Below the pieces are notes generated by a model, which was given only the letters and a program-made list of their open reading frames with translations, searched no databases and was not told the origin of the DNA. Shown here piece by piece: positions 34,581 through 54,200 of a stretch of 64,000 nucleotides of DNA (positions are counted from its first letter, which is position 1; each line of letters begins with the position of its first letter). This DNA is from Chlorokybus atmophyticus (Eukaryota; Streptophyta; Chlorokybophyceae; Chlorokybales; Chlorokybaceae), in contig RHPI01002069.1 in assembly GCA_009103225.1 (NCBI GenBank), positions 1,269,326 to 1,333,325 of the forward strand, in the 5' to 3' direction. A program made the position numbers and the translations under genes.

Positions 34581-37502
34581 TACGCATCGCGTTCGTCATG
34601 TACCTTTGAGGGTACTTTCTTTTCAGTCATTGTAGAGGCACCACGTCAGCTTGTAGTTCAGCCAGGCATAGTTATACATATCCGTGGTATGTTGGTAGGC
34701 TCTGTGTTCAGTTGCACGCTTGTTGAGTTGTTGTGCAGTCTGTATTGACTTCCATTGTGTTAACATATCTCGCCAAAAATAATGCTTGCTCTCAATTTGC
34801 ATTGCTGGTGAATACTGGTCAATACTGCCTGACGGTTAGTTGCCTAGTCAGCTAATTGCGATTAAATACCATTGCTGAAGTGGGTGGGATGTATAAAAAG
34901 GCTGAAGAACGTACCAAGCAAGTCATCAGCTTCTCATTATTCCGAGGCATTGCATTGCTCTGTCATAGGTATTGGGCATGATCATAAACCAGTATGTGTT
35001 CACACTGCACGCCACATTGTATGTACATCGGTGTTTGAAAACACTTTACTCATTTTTAAACTCCTAAGTCACAAAATGCGTTGACTGAATGTTGTGCATT
35101 AGCGTTTCGACGGCAAAACGGCGACCATAGTCACACTGCCCACTACTATCTCAATATGCACATGCACATGCAAGTTCAATTCATCAAAGATGCTACCATG
35201 CCTTTCATGTCGGTGCAATAGTGATTACTACTGGCAATCATTGACTATGGTTGTACACATATGTGAGCGGAATGTTGATTGGCGGGGAAGCTCAGCGCCC
35301 CATTAAAGCGCAACCCTATATAGGTGTCTTAGCAGGGGCTTGAGCGAGCCCTTTGCAATTGTGTTTGTTGGCTTGGTTGCTTGCCGTACTCAACCCAACG
35401 TCACCGACTCAGCTCTCGGCATTTAGCACCAGCGTGTGAACAAAATGTGTGCAAGTACATCATCTTTGCTAGATGATGATTGTACTGCTTCGAAGCAAAC
35501 TATGCAAAGTCTATGCCTTTACATGAGTAACATTTCTTATATCATTACTTATGTTCAACCATGGCATCATGGCAAATGCCGTGTCTGCATTGGTTACGTA
35601 TATAGGCTTGGATATGATAGGTTTTAATTAGGCATGCTGCAATTCGGTGAGACAGCGCATGCAAGCGCAGCCTCTCCAACTTGAACTCATGTGTTTCAAA
35701 CACCAACAAAGCTGCACAATCACATTGAGCTTTTGCTAAGACGATGGCTTTGTGCCTCCAGCGTACACACGTACCTACGGGTGGTTGGGAGAGCCCTTTG
35801 AAATGCAAGCTGGAGAGTGCGTAGCATCGTGGGTCTCCCATTATTACTTCAATATTCTGCGATGTTTCGCTGCGCTAGGGTCTCCCATCATACACGCATG
35901 AAACACCTCACACGTACGTTTGAGCGCATACAATTACACACACTGCCAGCAGCCATCTACGCTAGGGTAGCAACCGTCTCTACGGTTGGTGGCCTGTTGC
36001 CCTACCTGGTATTGCCGCCATTGCGGCCGCACCTCCCTTCATGGTTGCCTTAAGCCATGGCAATTGTGCCCGCTACAGCACACATACCACTTGCTCGGTG
36101 AGCACTGAGTCGGAGGCCATTTCACACGGCTTCCAATTTATACAAATTTTCACAGCGTTTTTATTGCGTTAAGCCATTCGGTTCTTTTCTCAGATAATGA
36201 TTGTGTCTCAATGTGCACAAGCCACTGCTGTAGTGGCATTGGCGGCGTATGATGAATCACTTAATGCTTTACAGATTTAGAAGGTTTGGAATGAAAGGCG
36301 CAGTGTGACGTCAGGAATGACGTCACACTGCGCCATTCATTTCAAACCTTATCAAGTGCAAGCGCGTAGTGTGTGCTGTATGCAATACGTCACGTTGCAA
36401 ATGTTGACTGGCAATTACGCAAGACAACACATTATGTATAGTTCTTAAAGTAGTCATGAACAACGACATCAACAACTTACAAACCACCGGACTCTGGTGG
36501 ATCGTAGACTGTTGAAGTCCTGGGCTAGGGCATACGCTATCCGATCAACCTGGCATCAAACTTGCTGTAGAATGTGAACTTGCTGGCCCGCAAGGCTTTT
36601 GCTACATCAATGAATACACATGCCGTGTGCTTGATGATAAAACCATATAAACTTGTTGTACATCTTGTAATGCACTACAAACGTTAACATACATGTGTGT
36701 TGCAGGAAGCATCCTCTCCAAAAACAATGCATGGGACCGTTGGGCAGGATCATAGACTTCGAGCAACAACAATTATTGCTTACATGGTGCAACTGCACAA
36801 TCAGCAAGGTCACATGCATCATATTGCATATTTTTTACGCATAAGCCGATGTGCATTTATGTTGTATTATCTAAAGTTTTTCATCTTCGAATTAATTGTG
36901 ACTTTATGATTAATGTACACGAAATATTGAGTAATAAACATACCACTAATAGCTTTTCGCCATCCACAAAACTCGTCTCCTGAAGAGCCATCACATTGCT
37001 TCAGGATCATCACCCGTGGCTGCAAACACAATTGTGCTTTGGATCTTTTACTTCTTCACACGGACCGCAGTTACTCCCTAAAAACATGCCACAGTGAGGA
37101 CTTAATGTCACAAACAATCATTCATACTATTGATTGATATTGTGGATTGGCGTTGAGAATATGATGTGGTCCATAATGGTCAATTCATAACATATTAAAA
37201 TTGAATGCAAAATAACCTCGGTAAACTACATCACCTTGCCACAAGCCACAAGTGAATCTCGTTTAAGTTGGTGATGACATAAGGCTTGGGACTGCCACGC
37301 TTTTCAATCCATTGCTGCCTGTTTGCGTAAAACTTGTCCCATCCATGGCTGTTCCGTGCAGGGCAACCAAAATTGCACACTCCAACTGTGCAAGCGCATT
37401 CAGGTGCACAGCAAGCACGGTGCTATGCTTGGGGAAACGAGAACAACAAGCTTTGTACAAACCCAATTCCCTTACAAGTACCTAGCACCCACGCCCCGTA
37501 CT
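34581..37502. other. AT-rich intergenic region
   Basis: No gene is supported. It contains the 33-bp palindrome at 36281-36350 and scattered short words. The last 30 bp are the 3' UTR of the minus-strand UBL-UBA gene, with its TGTAA at 37472-37476 (minus). Confidence 0.55.
36281..36350. repeat. 33-bp near-perfect palindrome with TGACGTCA-like core
   Basis: Arms 36281-36313 and 36318-36350 match at 31 of 33 positions, with a 4-nt loop (GGAA). The inner 18 bp (GGCGCAGTGTGACGTCA side) are a perfect stem, with TGACGTCA (CRE/bZIP site) near the tip of each arm. It resembles a small foldback element or MITE relic. Confidence 0.9.
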
Positions 37503-39245
37503 TCATGGTACCATCATGTCGATGTGCTCATCATCTTCCTCCTCCTCCTCGTCCTCGTCCTCCTCTTCCTCTCCTTCTTCCTCCTCCTCTTCCTCCTCGT
37601 CATCTTCTTCTTCCTCCTCAGACTCACTGCCGTGCTCTTCACCATGCATGCGAGGGGTTTCAAGGCCGCTTGCGTGGTCCAAGACTTCGCGCAGCAAGGC
37701 CTCGCCCTCCGCACTGTCGCTTGGGCGTGAGGCGCCCTGCCCTAAACTGCGACGCTGTCTAGGCATGGAGCCGCGAAGCAGCATTTCGCATGCGAACTCC
37801 TCATTGTTACCGGCAAGCCGCAGCGCGTCTTCCGCGTCTTCACGGGCAAATCCCATTTCCACCAGCTGATCCACAGCCTGCAATGCGCAACCGAGTGCCA
37901 AGTGTGCCGCACGTTCAGCCAAACATGACAGCTGTATTCAATAGCAAGAATCCACTGTAAGCACGCAAGACCCACAAGTCACTGGTGCTTGCCATGTGTA
38001 CTTGAGTACCTGTGGATTGGGTGACGAGGAGGCCAAGCGTCCGAGCACTAGCGGGCGATGCTGTTGAGCTATCGTCCTCAGCTGTTCCTCAGTGAGAGGC
38101 GCATCAACATCTGGATCCAACTCGTGTTCCTGCAACCAGACATAACAGAGGTTTCATCTGAAGCTACAGGAACAGCAAAGTGGCAGCACGGCAAAGCCAG
38201 CTCCCAGTCATTGTGAATATAAGAAGCCTTGGCACCTACCAGCATCCACTCCATAGCGGCATTAATGTTCCCGCGGCAAAGCTGGAGGGCCTTGCGTGCT
38301 CGCGCTTCAGCAAATCCCATATCCGTGAGCTGGGTGACAACGGCAGGGTCTGGTTCTGGCACAGTCCCAGGTTCGCCCTCCTGATCACCTGGTCAATGCA
38401 GTGGTTCAGCTACAAACAACAGACAGCAGAGCGCTTCGCGCTGTTCATGTCAGTCAGTGCAATAGTCTCCACCTGATGCGCCTGGCATGCTATCCAGGCC
38501 CAAGACCGTTGAGACTAAGCTCTGCAACTGGGTGGCAAGAGACAGTCCCGGAACCATTCTTCCAAGAGCAAGGTTGCGTTCCTCCGCGGTTTCCTCGGCT
38601 GCTGCAACATTATGCAATGCTACATTAAGCAACGCTGCGGGCAACCGCAATTTCACAAGCTCAATCCATGCAGGTGACAACAACCTTCAGCTGTTTCCAT
38701 ATTCGCTGCGTCAGGCGCAGCATCTCCGCCTCTTCGAGCACGCATCTCAGCAGCCAGAGCAATGCCGATGTCTTCTGCACCGGGAGGTGGCGTCATGTCT
38801 TTCGTCGGAGGAGGCGCAGGAGGCCTTGCGCTCAAGAGAATGACACAGTCTGAAACATGGAGAGTTTGTAAGCTATGGACCCCAAGCATGGTGTGTAGGA
38901 GCTACCACGATCAAGCCCCAGAAGGAGATGTGTGCTTCAACTCGTAACATGGCAATGCTCCATTGACAGACCAGCAAACACATACCTCCAGATCCGACAC
39001 CGCAGCTGGTGAGTAGTGTCCCGCGTGGCAGCACTTTGCCGGCATGTACAAGTCGAGACATTGTGGCTGAAGCACCTTCCGTGTGTTTCGCATACAGCGC
39101 CTCCAAACCTGTGACGTACAGTGATGGTGGCTTCGAGGTGACGTGTTCCTGATGGCATGCATGCGCACCCACCTTCAACTGTAACGTCAGCAGGGACGTC
39201 CATGTCCCTGGCCGGGCCACGCAATGGCCGAACAAGCAGCTTCAT
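37503..39245 (-). CDS. UBL-UBA-UBA protein resembling UBAC1/KPC2
   Basis: Exons on the minus strand include 39245-39173, 39108-38986, about 38850-38685, about 38680-38475, about 38380-38238, 38132-38011 and 37879-37503 (TGA). The N-terminal fold reads as ubiquitin-like: MKLLVRPLRGPARDM, then HAGKVLPRGTLLTSCGVGSG and CVILLSARPP. Two UBA domains follow: VVTQLTDMGFAEARARKALQ (with LCRGNINAAMEWML) and AVDQLVEMGFAREDAEDALR (with LAGNNEEFACEML). The C-terminus is a poly-Glu/Asp tract of about 40 residues. UBL plus two UBAs is the layout of UBAC1, partner of the KPC1 E3 ligase and a proteasome shuttle. The exon at 38685 and the next reading frame (LLSPAWIELVKLRLP) are out of phase with no room for an intron, so one base appears to be missing near 38677. 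Confidence 0.78.
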
Positions 39246-39472
39246 TTTAAGCTAGCTCCGCAACTCAACCCTAAACCAACAGCAGACGACAGGTCAGCCA
39301 GATCGCTTAGCTACCTGACATATCACGCTGCTCCTTGAGGCACAACGGCTATGACAAAGAGCACCGTTTGAAGCATGCATGTACTTGCTACTAGTCCAGG
39401 GGTCCAGCACGAATACTCAACAACAAAAGAGCAAGCGCCTTAAAACGTGCGCTGATAGTCCGCTAATATGCT

Positions 39473-40158
39473 ATAAGTTGAGTCTGCCTCATGAACCAAG
39501 TTGAGTAGGAGCATGTATGCAACTCAGGAAATCGCCCAAACAACTCAGCCGCAGCTGCAAATTCACACAGCTCTTTAGACTGGGCGCACGCAACACCTTC
39601 CGCTCAGTGCAACCGTCGCTTTGTACGTATAGTTTGCCAGGACAGAATCAAAACAAAAACACCAACAACCACCTCACCCCTGCGTCCGCCGATGTCAGCA
39701 ACCAACTCGGCCTGCGTGTCCGCCTCCTCCCGCTGCCGCCCCCTCGCCCTCCGCTTGTCAGCAAAAGCCTGCTCCACTGTGCCGCTGCTGCGGACTACAG
39801 GCAGCAGTGCGCACAGCTGGATGCGATTTTGCTGTAAGGCAGTCCCAACGCAACTCCGTGAGATGGTGGCAAGCTAGGCGATGTGGGCTTTGGCGGCGTT
39901 GGTGAGCTTGTCGTCATGGTCGGTGCCGTTGTCAGCTGATTGCCCTTCTCTTGCTGTCTATCGGCTGCTCAGCCCAGCAGCAAGCTATGACAGGCTGTCG
40001 AGCAAGAACAAATTCAGTGCTTACATCTTTGCTGTGGCCGCTAACAGCAAGGCTGGCATTGCTGAGCGTAGTTCGTTGCTAGGCTGGTGATTGTTTGTTT
40101 GTCTGTCTAGCTGTTGTTGCAGAAGCCAACAGAGCTCCTGCTGGACGGCATCGCTCAT
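39473..40158 (-). pseudogene. Possible small coding gene or relic with an internal TAG
   Basis: On the minus strand, 39936-39678 reads as one frame: ADNGTDHDDKLTNAAKAHIA, then a TAG at 39874-39876, then LQQNRIQLCALLPVVRSSGT and REEADTQAELVADIGGRR, ending at a GTGAGG donor. A good acceptor (TTTGCAG) at 39554 continues in phase with AAAELFGRFPELHTCS and ends in TAG at 39473. A possible first exon (40158-40025) starts MSDAVQQELCWLLQQQ and ends at GTAAGC, but its phase does not fit the next segment. The composition looks coding, but I do not recognise the product. It may be a broken gene or wrongly bounded exons. Confidence 0.3.
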
Positions 40159-47791
<7,633 letters not shown>

Positions 47792-47923
47792 GTTCCACCC
47801 ACAAGCCGACATTGGCTTGTTTCTTGATCGAGAGTGTGTTTGCTGTTTGACGAAGAGTATAGGGAAAAGCTGCTGTAAGCGGTCTAAGTGTTCACTGCCA
47901 AGCTTGTTTCAAAATGCGCTCCC

Positions 47924-48250
47924 NNNNNNNNNNNNNNNNNNNNNNNNNNNNNNNNNNNNNNNNNNNNNNNNNNNNNNNNNNNNNNNNNNNNNNNNNNNNN
48001 NNNNNNNNNNNNNNNNNNNNNNNNNNNNNNNNNNNNNNNNNNNNNNNNNNNNNNNNNNNNNNNNNNNNNNNNNNNNNNNNNNNNNNNNNNNNNNNNNNNN
48101 NNNNNNNNNNNNNNNNNNNNNNNNNNNNNNNNNNNNNNNNNNNNNNNNNNNNNNNNNNNNNNNNNNNNNNNNNNNNNNNNNNNNNNNNNNNNNNNNNNNN
48201 NNNNNNNNNNNNNNNNNNNNNNNNNNNNNNNNNNNNNNNNNNNNNNNNNN
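47924..48250. other. Assembly gap (327 Ns)
   Basis: A run of N from 47924 to 48250. It lies in the PABP 3' flank, so no coding exon recognised here is cut by it. Confidence 0.99.
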
Positions 48251-49429
48251 CCCACACACCCCTTCTGCTGCTTGTGATGGAGTGTTTCAAGTTGAGAGCA
48301 AGAGACGCATAATACTTGTTGCTGTGCTGTCACCCTTGGCCAAAGATATCAACACTACATACAACACTACATACAAATGTATCTGGGCATACCACAATGC
48401 CAATTGATTGCTATGCAACGCATGCATGCAGTCGTGCCATTGTCCATCCATAGGCCTGGACTGAGGATGCATGCGGGCACCCCTTTTACGCATACCTTGC
48501 AGTCATAGTAGCTGACCCTTTGTATACCCACAAGCCACAATGCAGCCATATGCAGCAGCGCGCAACACAGCATACCCCTTGTTTACACACGGCGATGGTA
48601 TAGCACCCACACAAATCCCTGTCAGATCTTTTGTGCAGCCCCGCACATGTCCTGTACACGACCATGACTGCGAACATATGGCTGCGATTGATGAGGGAGT
48701 ACACGACATTCATGCATGTCCATGCTGTGCAGAAATCGATGGAAACCTAAGAATGCAGCGGGGCTGAGAGTGACGGCAGTTTCGTAGAGGCGAGGGGCAG
48801 TCGGCTGATCGTCTCCGCCATGTGTGATCGGCACTAATGCAGATACGGCAGTGTGGCAGGTAAACCGCGACCATGCACACACACCCTTGCCTGCAGGTTC
48901 AGGTTCAGCCGACTGGTCCTTGCTATGGCGGTACGTCGTCATTGTTGGACTTGCCCTTAGTTGCACTTGGTGACTTGCATTCAGCCCCTAGCTAAGCCCT
49001 CTTGTGATTATAGCCGCGGTGCTGGGATGGGGTCCTGTAGCGCAAGGCCCTCCGACCACTGAGGCAGACGACGCAGTTGCTTGGCATGACGGGGTGTGTG
49101 TGTTGGATTGTGTTGATTGTGCACGGTTGAGCAGGGTGACAGTTAGGTATGGTGACAGCGCTGACAGCGAACGCTTGCATGTCGATAATAATAGAGGCGT
49201 CATTGTGCAGCTCTGGGTGGGTGGGTGGCTGGCTGTACGTTAAGGACTGCAGTGTGTTGCCATGTGTGCTTGCATATAAGGCATTGTGTGTAGCATGTAA
49301 TGTAAGTGTACATCAAATGCAGGACATGCATGTATTGCCTTGCTTGCTAGCTTGTGTGTGCGTGTGACTGTTGGCTACTGTGAGCACGGACCGCATGCTT
49401 GCTTGCATTCTTGCAAGTCAGCTAAGAGG
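48251..49429. other. Intergenic region before the transposon-like element
   Basis: I see no gene on either strand. There are scattered GCATGC and TGTGTG words but no long repeat, and no clear target-site duplication partner for the element at 49430. Confidence 0.5.
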
Positions 49430-49777
49430 CCCGAGGCGTTTTCACTGCGTCCCGAATAATGACAACTAGGGTGTGCATTTAGACCGGTGGTGACGTGAGC
49501 AGCGGTCACCGCGCGATGTCCATGCTTATGTGTAGCTGACTCTGTCGGCGTCATCGGGCGTTATCGCCGACGATGTTGGGAGGCCACCGTCGACTGCTGT
49601 TGTCGTCATGACGGTTGTATCCGTATTGAAGCGCGCGAATGTGTGAGTTTTGAAAATGGGTTTGCACAGTGCTTGCGTGGGGCAGCTGCAAGCCCGGGCT
49701 TGGTTGTGCACCTGTGTGTGATAGGTGGCGGCGGCGGCTTGGTGGTGTTTGTGTCGGTTTAGGTCGTGGCTGCGTTG

Positions 49778-50762
49778 ATGGATAGCCAGGGTGTGGGTGA
49801 GGGGGGGGAATTTGATGGCGAGCAGGTGGGTAGCATACATGTTGAGGCCACCCAAGGCGAGGGTTGTGGAGAAGCTGCAGACAAACCGGGGGAGGCTTCG
49901 CAGGCCGCCGAAGGGCGAGGGCGCAGGCCGAGGCCTGCTGCTGGGTCTGGTGCCACGTCGCCAGGTGACGTGGCAAAACACAAGAAGCGGAAGGTGCAGC
50001 AGAAAAACGCCTCTCAGAAGTATCGTGACAGTCGCAAGAATGTGATAGAGGCTCTCAGGGCGGATCTCAACCTGTCTGACGGGTTGAACGACAGCGAGGT
50101 GCTGAAGGCTGTTGCGACTTCTGGACGCTGTTGGCGGTTGAATCCAGACCGGCGTACACTTCAGATGCTGCCGGTGAGTATAGTCGGTTGTGTTGTGCAT
50201 CTGTTCTGGCAGGCACTGCGTATGGATTGATGGATGTATAGTGTGTGTCGTTTGGTCTCTCAATTTGACCATTGCGCAGGGTATCCATCCAGAGTGGCGA
50301 CTGCCTGGCTCTCAAGGAGTGGGCGAAGACACCGCAAGGCGTGATTACACCCCGTATATTAGTCCACCTCTCGGCAGTACATATGTGGTAAGTGCTGTTG
50401 TGTGTTGTTGACTGGTGTACGTGTACATGGCACTGGCGCAGCTTTGTGTTCAAGTGTTGAGGTGTTATTGACGTGTGCGTGCTGCGTGCTTGTGCCAGAG
50501 TGTACGCAGTGACAATCAGGAGAACATTGACCCTGCTACAAACATTGGCAATGGGTGTAGGCCTGCTGCGCCAAGCAGTTCGCATCACGGCAATCACGCT
50601 GCAAGACCTTTCGAGTCCCACATGCAAGGGTCGATGACGTCGCAGAGTTGTGACAACAGTGTGCAGCACGCATCGCAAGCATCTCAACAGCAGACCACTA
50701 GCAGACTGCCGCAGTATGGTACACCCAGGGCTCCTTTTGTCCGTCATTACCCTTACCCTTAG
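49778..50762 (+). CDS. Element ORF1 with basic helix (bHLH/bZIP-like) segment
   Basis: Three exons (49778-50173, 50280-50387, 50499-50762), in phase with GT-AG borders, giving about 255 residues ending TAG. The start is an acidic/Gly-rich leader. Residues about 64-115 contain a nuclear-signal-like KHKKRKVQQ and the stretch KNASQKYRDSRKNVIEALRA, followed by DLNLSDGLNDSEVLKAVATS: a basic region, helix, short loop and second helix, as in bHLH or bZIP DNA-binding domains. The rest is Ser/Gln/Pro-rich and disordered. It may be the first part of the large gene that follows if exon 3 is spliced earlier. The DNA-binding role is inferred from this pattern only. Confidence 0.55.
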
Positions 50763-51222
50763 TACCATGGCTAGGCAGTTGACTGAAATGTGCATGCTAT
50801 GTGACTGCTAGGTAATGAGACGGCCAGTCCTGCAAGAAGGGGTGTGCCCTTGTTCAACATGAACGTTTGTGCGGACAACTTGTCCTCAGTGCAGGTCAGC
50901 TTTGTAGGGGTGTGCACTCTTGTCTCCCGTGACGTGTTATGTCATTTGGCAAATGCTTCGGTGCAAGTGGCAAAACTGTTGTGTGCATAGCGTACCATGC
51001 TCTACACACTCTCACCAGCCCATGCGCGTTCTAACTAAATCACTATCGCCCCACGAGTGTGAAAATCAGCGTGTGATATACTGCACATGCAATCCGCCTA
51101 TTCATGTTATGCTAGTTGTGTAGCCAGTGTTGCATGGTCTTGTGCTCACATTCTTAGGTCTTGTGCTCACATGTTTAGGTCAGAGTTGTGCAACTGTGTT
51201 TGAGACCGGACTTGCCGTATGC

Positions 51223-54200
51223 AGGATGTGCTGGCTGCATGGGAGTCTGATAGGTGCGGTTTGATGCGGCAAGTAGAAGATGCACTTAATGCCTTGGGGG
51301 CTGCGGAAATGGACAACCTGAACTTGCAGCATGCATTACATGAATGGGAGGTGAGGAGTGCGGGGCAGCATGCATCCGGGGGACAGCAACCGCATAAAAG
51401 TCCAGACTGTGGAGCATGCAACAATGATACCGAGCGAACATCGAGGAATCCAGTATTACAAAGGGAAGACCAACGGACGCATGAGCAGCTGCATGCAACT
51501 GTCTGTAGGCTAGAGGGTGAGCTTCTGGCTGCGCGAGCAGCTACTAGAAACAATGTGGAGGAGATGGATCGCCAGCGACTGGTGGCAGGCGAGCGAATTG
51601 ACGGGGAGCGGCAACGGTTGTTGGCACTTGTGCAGCTGTGTGAGACTGAGCTGCGTGACTTGCAAGTTCGGTTCGACAGCTGCCAGCAAGACACAGAGGT
51701 GAGTATGAACCTACTGATCTGTGCAAGTGTCTACAGCTGAGAGTGCTTGCTTGGCAGCGTGTGCAGCGCGAGAGTGAAGCTGCAGGGTCGCGCGTAGCAC
51801 AGTCAGTGGAGGATGTGAGGGATCTGAAAAAACGGGAGGCACTTGCACTGGCCAAGGTGTTGCAGCTCGAGCACGACTGCTGCTGCAAGCAAGAAGTCAT
51901 TGATGTGAGTGCAAGTGTTGTTGAGGTGGCCACACCTCTCATTTCTGTCAATCACAGTACAATGCTTGAGTGTGACCACGTGCAGGGCCTGCAGCGTGAT
52001 CTGTCCGAAGCTGAAGATGATGTGCGAGTGATGCATGGAAGAATGCAAGAGGCTGAGCAGATGCATGCACAAAGCACAGCACAAGTGTCGCAGCTGGAGG
52101 GTGAGGTCAACAGATTACAGGATGCTCTCGATGCCCTGAGGCACACACCTGGTCAAGGTATGCCTGCGTGGCAGCAGCAGGCCTCGCGCCAAGAGGAGCA
52201 TCTGTTATTGTTGAGGGATGTAGCGGGAGGGTGCAGGGTGGGGGACTTGCCTGCAGAACCCTTGCGCTACATTGCGATGCAGCTGTCTGTTGCTGCTCAT
52301 GTGAAAATGAGTGACGTTGGAGCGTTGTACAAGCTCAGTCATCATCAGAGAGGCAACCTGGTACGTACCGCGAGGCGTGTTCTGCAAGGAGCGCTCTTTG
52401 TAGTTACTGGGTCCAAGAGGTATGGGACGTTACTCATGAGGAGTTGGATGGACCCAGTTGCCTGCATGCTGGGGGTGGTGCAGCACGGGATTGAAGATCA
52501 GAGGGACGAGCAGGAGGCATTGCCAGCACGCACCTTGGTGTACATCAGGCAGTTGGTAAAAGAGGAGGCGGCGAGGAGGTGCGAGTTTAACAGCAAGACT
52601 TGTGCCGATGAACGGTTTCTGGACGAAGAAAGAGAGCTGGGTGGTTGCCACCCAGATCTGCTGCGACTGTTCGAGGTCATGACGGGAACGTTGCCAACCT
52701 GCGCCGACCTACGGAACTGGCAGAGAGTCAAGCATCTGAGAGCTGTGTACCTACTGAGCTCTGTCATCTACACAAGGAACTCGCATGCGTACTCTCGCCT
52801 GCATGCCTCCCTGGGGGAAGCTGTCAGGTCCTTTGGTGGTTCACCTAAGCTGCAAACGCTGCTCAACAGACTTGGCGTATGCATCAGCACTGCTACGCTG
52901 GACCGCCACTCTATGTCACGCGAATTTGAGGCTGGCAAAAACCCATGTCCTGTGCAACTTGGAGGCCAGGAACTAGTGGTGGCCAGCATAGATAACTGGG
53001 ATTTCAGATGCGCAGGCCAGTTGCGCTTCAATGGGCGACCAGATCAGGACTTGCACTGTACGACCACATAGGTGGTTGTGCCACGGCCAACACAGCAGGC
53101 AGCAGCTCAGATGCATGAGGTGCCAGCTCAGAGATTCAGGACGCTGGCGGAAGCAGGCATTGAAGGACCTACCCGAGCCGAGGTGCCAATCCATCTCCCG
53201 AGACCGCGCACACACATTACTCCACCCACAAGCGAGACAATTACTGTCAAGACAGATGCCGAGGATGCAAGAATGTGCAGCTTTCAGGTTGCATTGCACA
53301 ACACTGTGTGGAAGAGGGCGGCTATGCGTGAGCTGCAGGAGAACAAGCTGAAGAACGTGCTCGCGTACCTGCTTGGTGCTGGCGAGTCACAGCACCCCAG
53401 CCATGTCTACTATATGCCACTCCTCCCTTTCAACCCGGACAAGCCTGACCATCTGAAACTGGCGCTCCTAAAGCTGAAAGAGCACGTGAAGGTGGAAGAG
53501 TCAGGCTGCAAGATTCTCGTGGCTGGTGATCAAAAGACATTCAGCGTGATGCAATCATTAAAGCACACAGAACCTGGCTACTGGGACTGGCTTTTACCAC
53601 TACCTGGTGACTGGCACGCTCTTTACAACCTCCTACCTGTATTGTTCAAGGTCTACTGGGACGCTGGATTGGATGAGATGGCTGTGTGCGTAGGCGTGCC
53701 GAGCAGTACAGCACGCAATATGCTGGCTGAAGGGACAAACTGGAAGCGCATGCATGCGTACCTGCTGGAGTGCTGGGAGGCACTATACCGCTACCAGCTC
53801 CGTCTCTTCTTGGAGGCTCACCCAAATGTTAGCGAGGAACTTGGTATACCCAATGTGGCTGACATCAATCTCACAAATCACAGGCACTGCGCTGAGTTCT
53901 TCGCTTATGGATCTGCACGTACAGAACAGGACGCCACATGGGCAATGTGGTGGAATTTCACCACAAGGGATGCAGCAGCATACCTGGCGCTCTACTTTGC
54001 TCTACGCACCAGCCAGTGGGATTTGAGGGTGGCAACATACAAGACACTGTCACCGCTGTCTTTCGCATGGGATCGCCCCCACTACCAGCGCCTGATCAGT
54101 CAGCATCTAGTGTACATCGTTCAAATGCCACCAGACATTCTGCAACAACTACAACAAGGGGCTTTCACCATTAGCGTGACTGGCAAGGGTGCAAGCAGTG

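Noticed and set aside
37516-37620. Plus-strand poly-Ser ORF.
   Set aside because: It is the complement of the poly-Glu/Asp tail of the minus-strand UBL-UBA gene.
48251-49400. Short ORFs after the assembly gap.
   Set aside because: No splice-consistent exons, low-complexity codon content and no recognisable motif.
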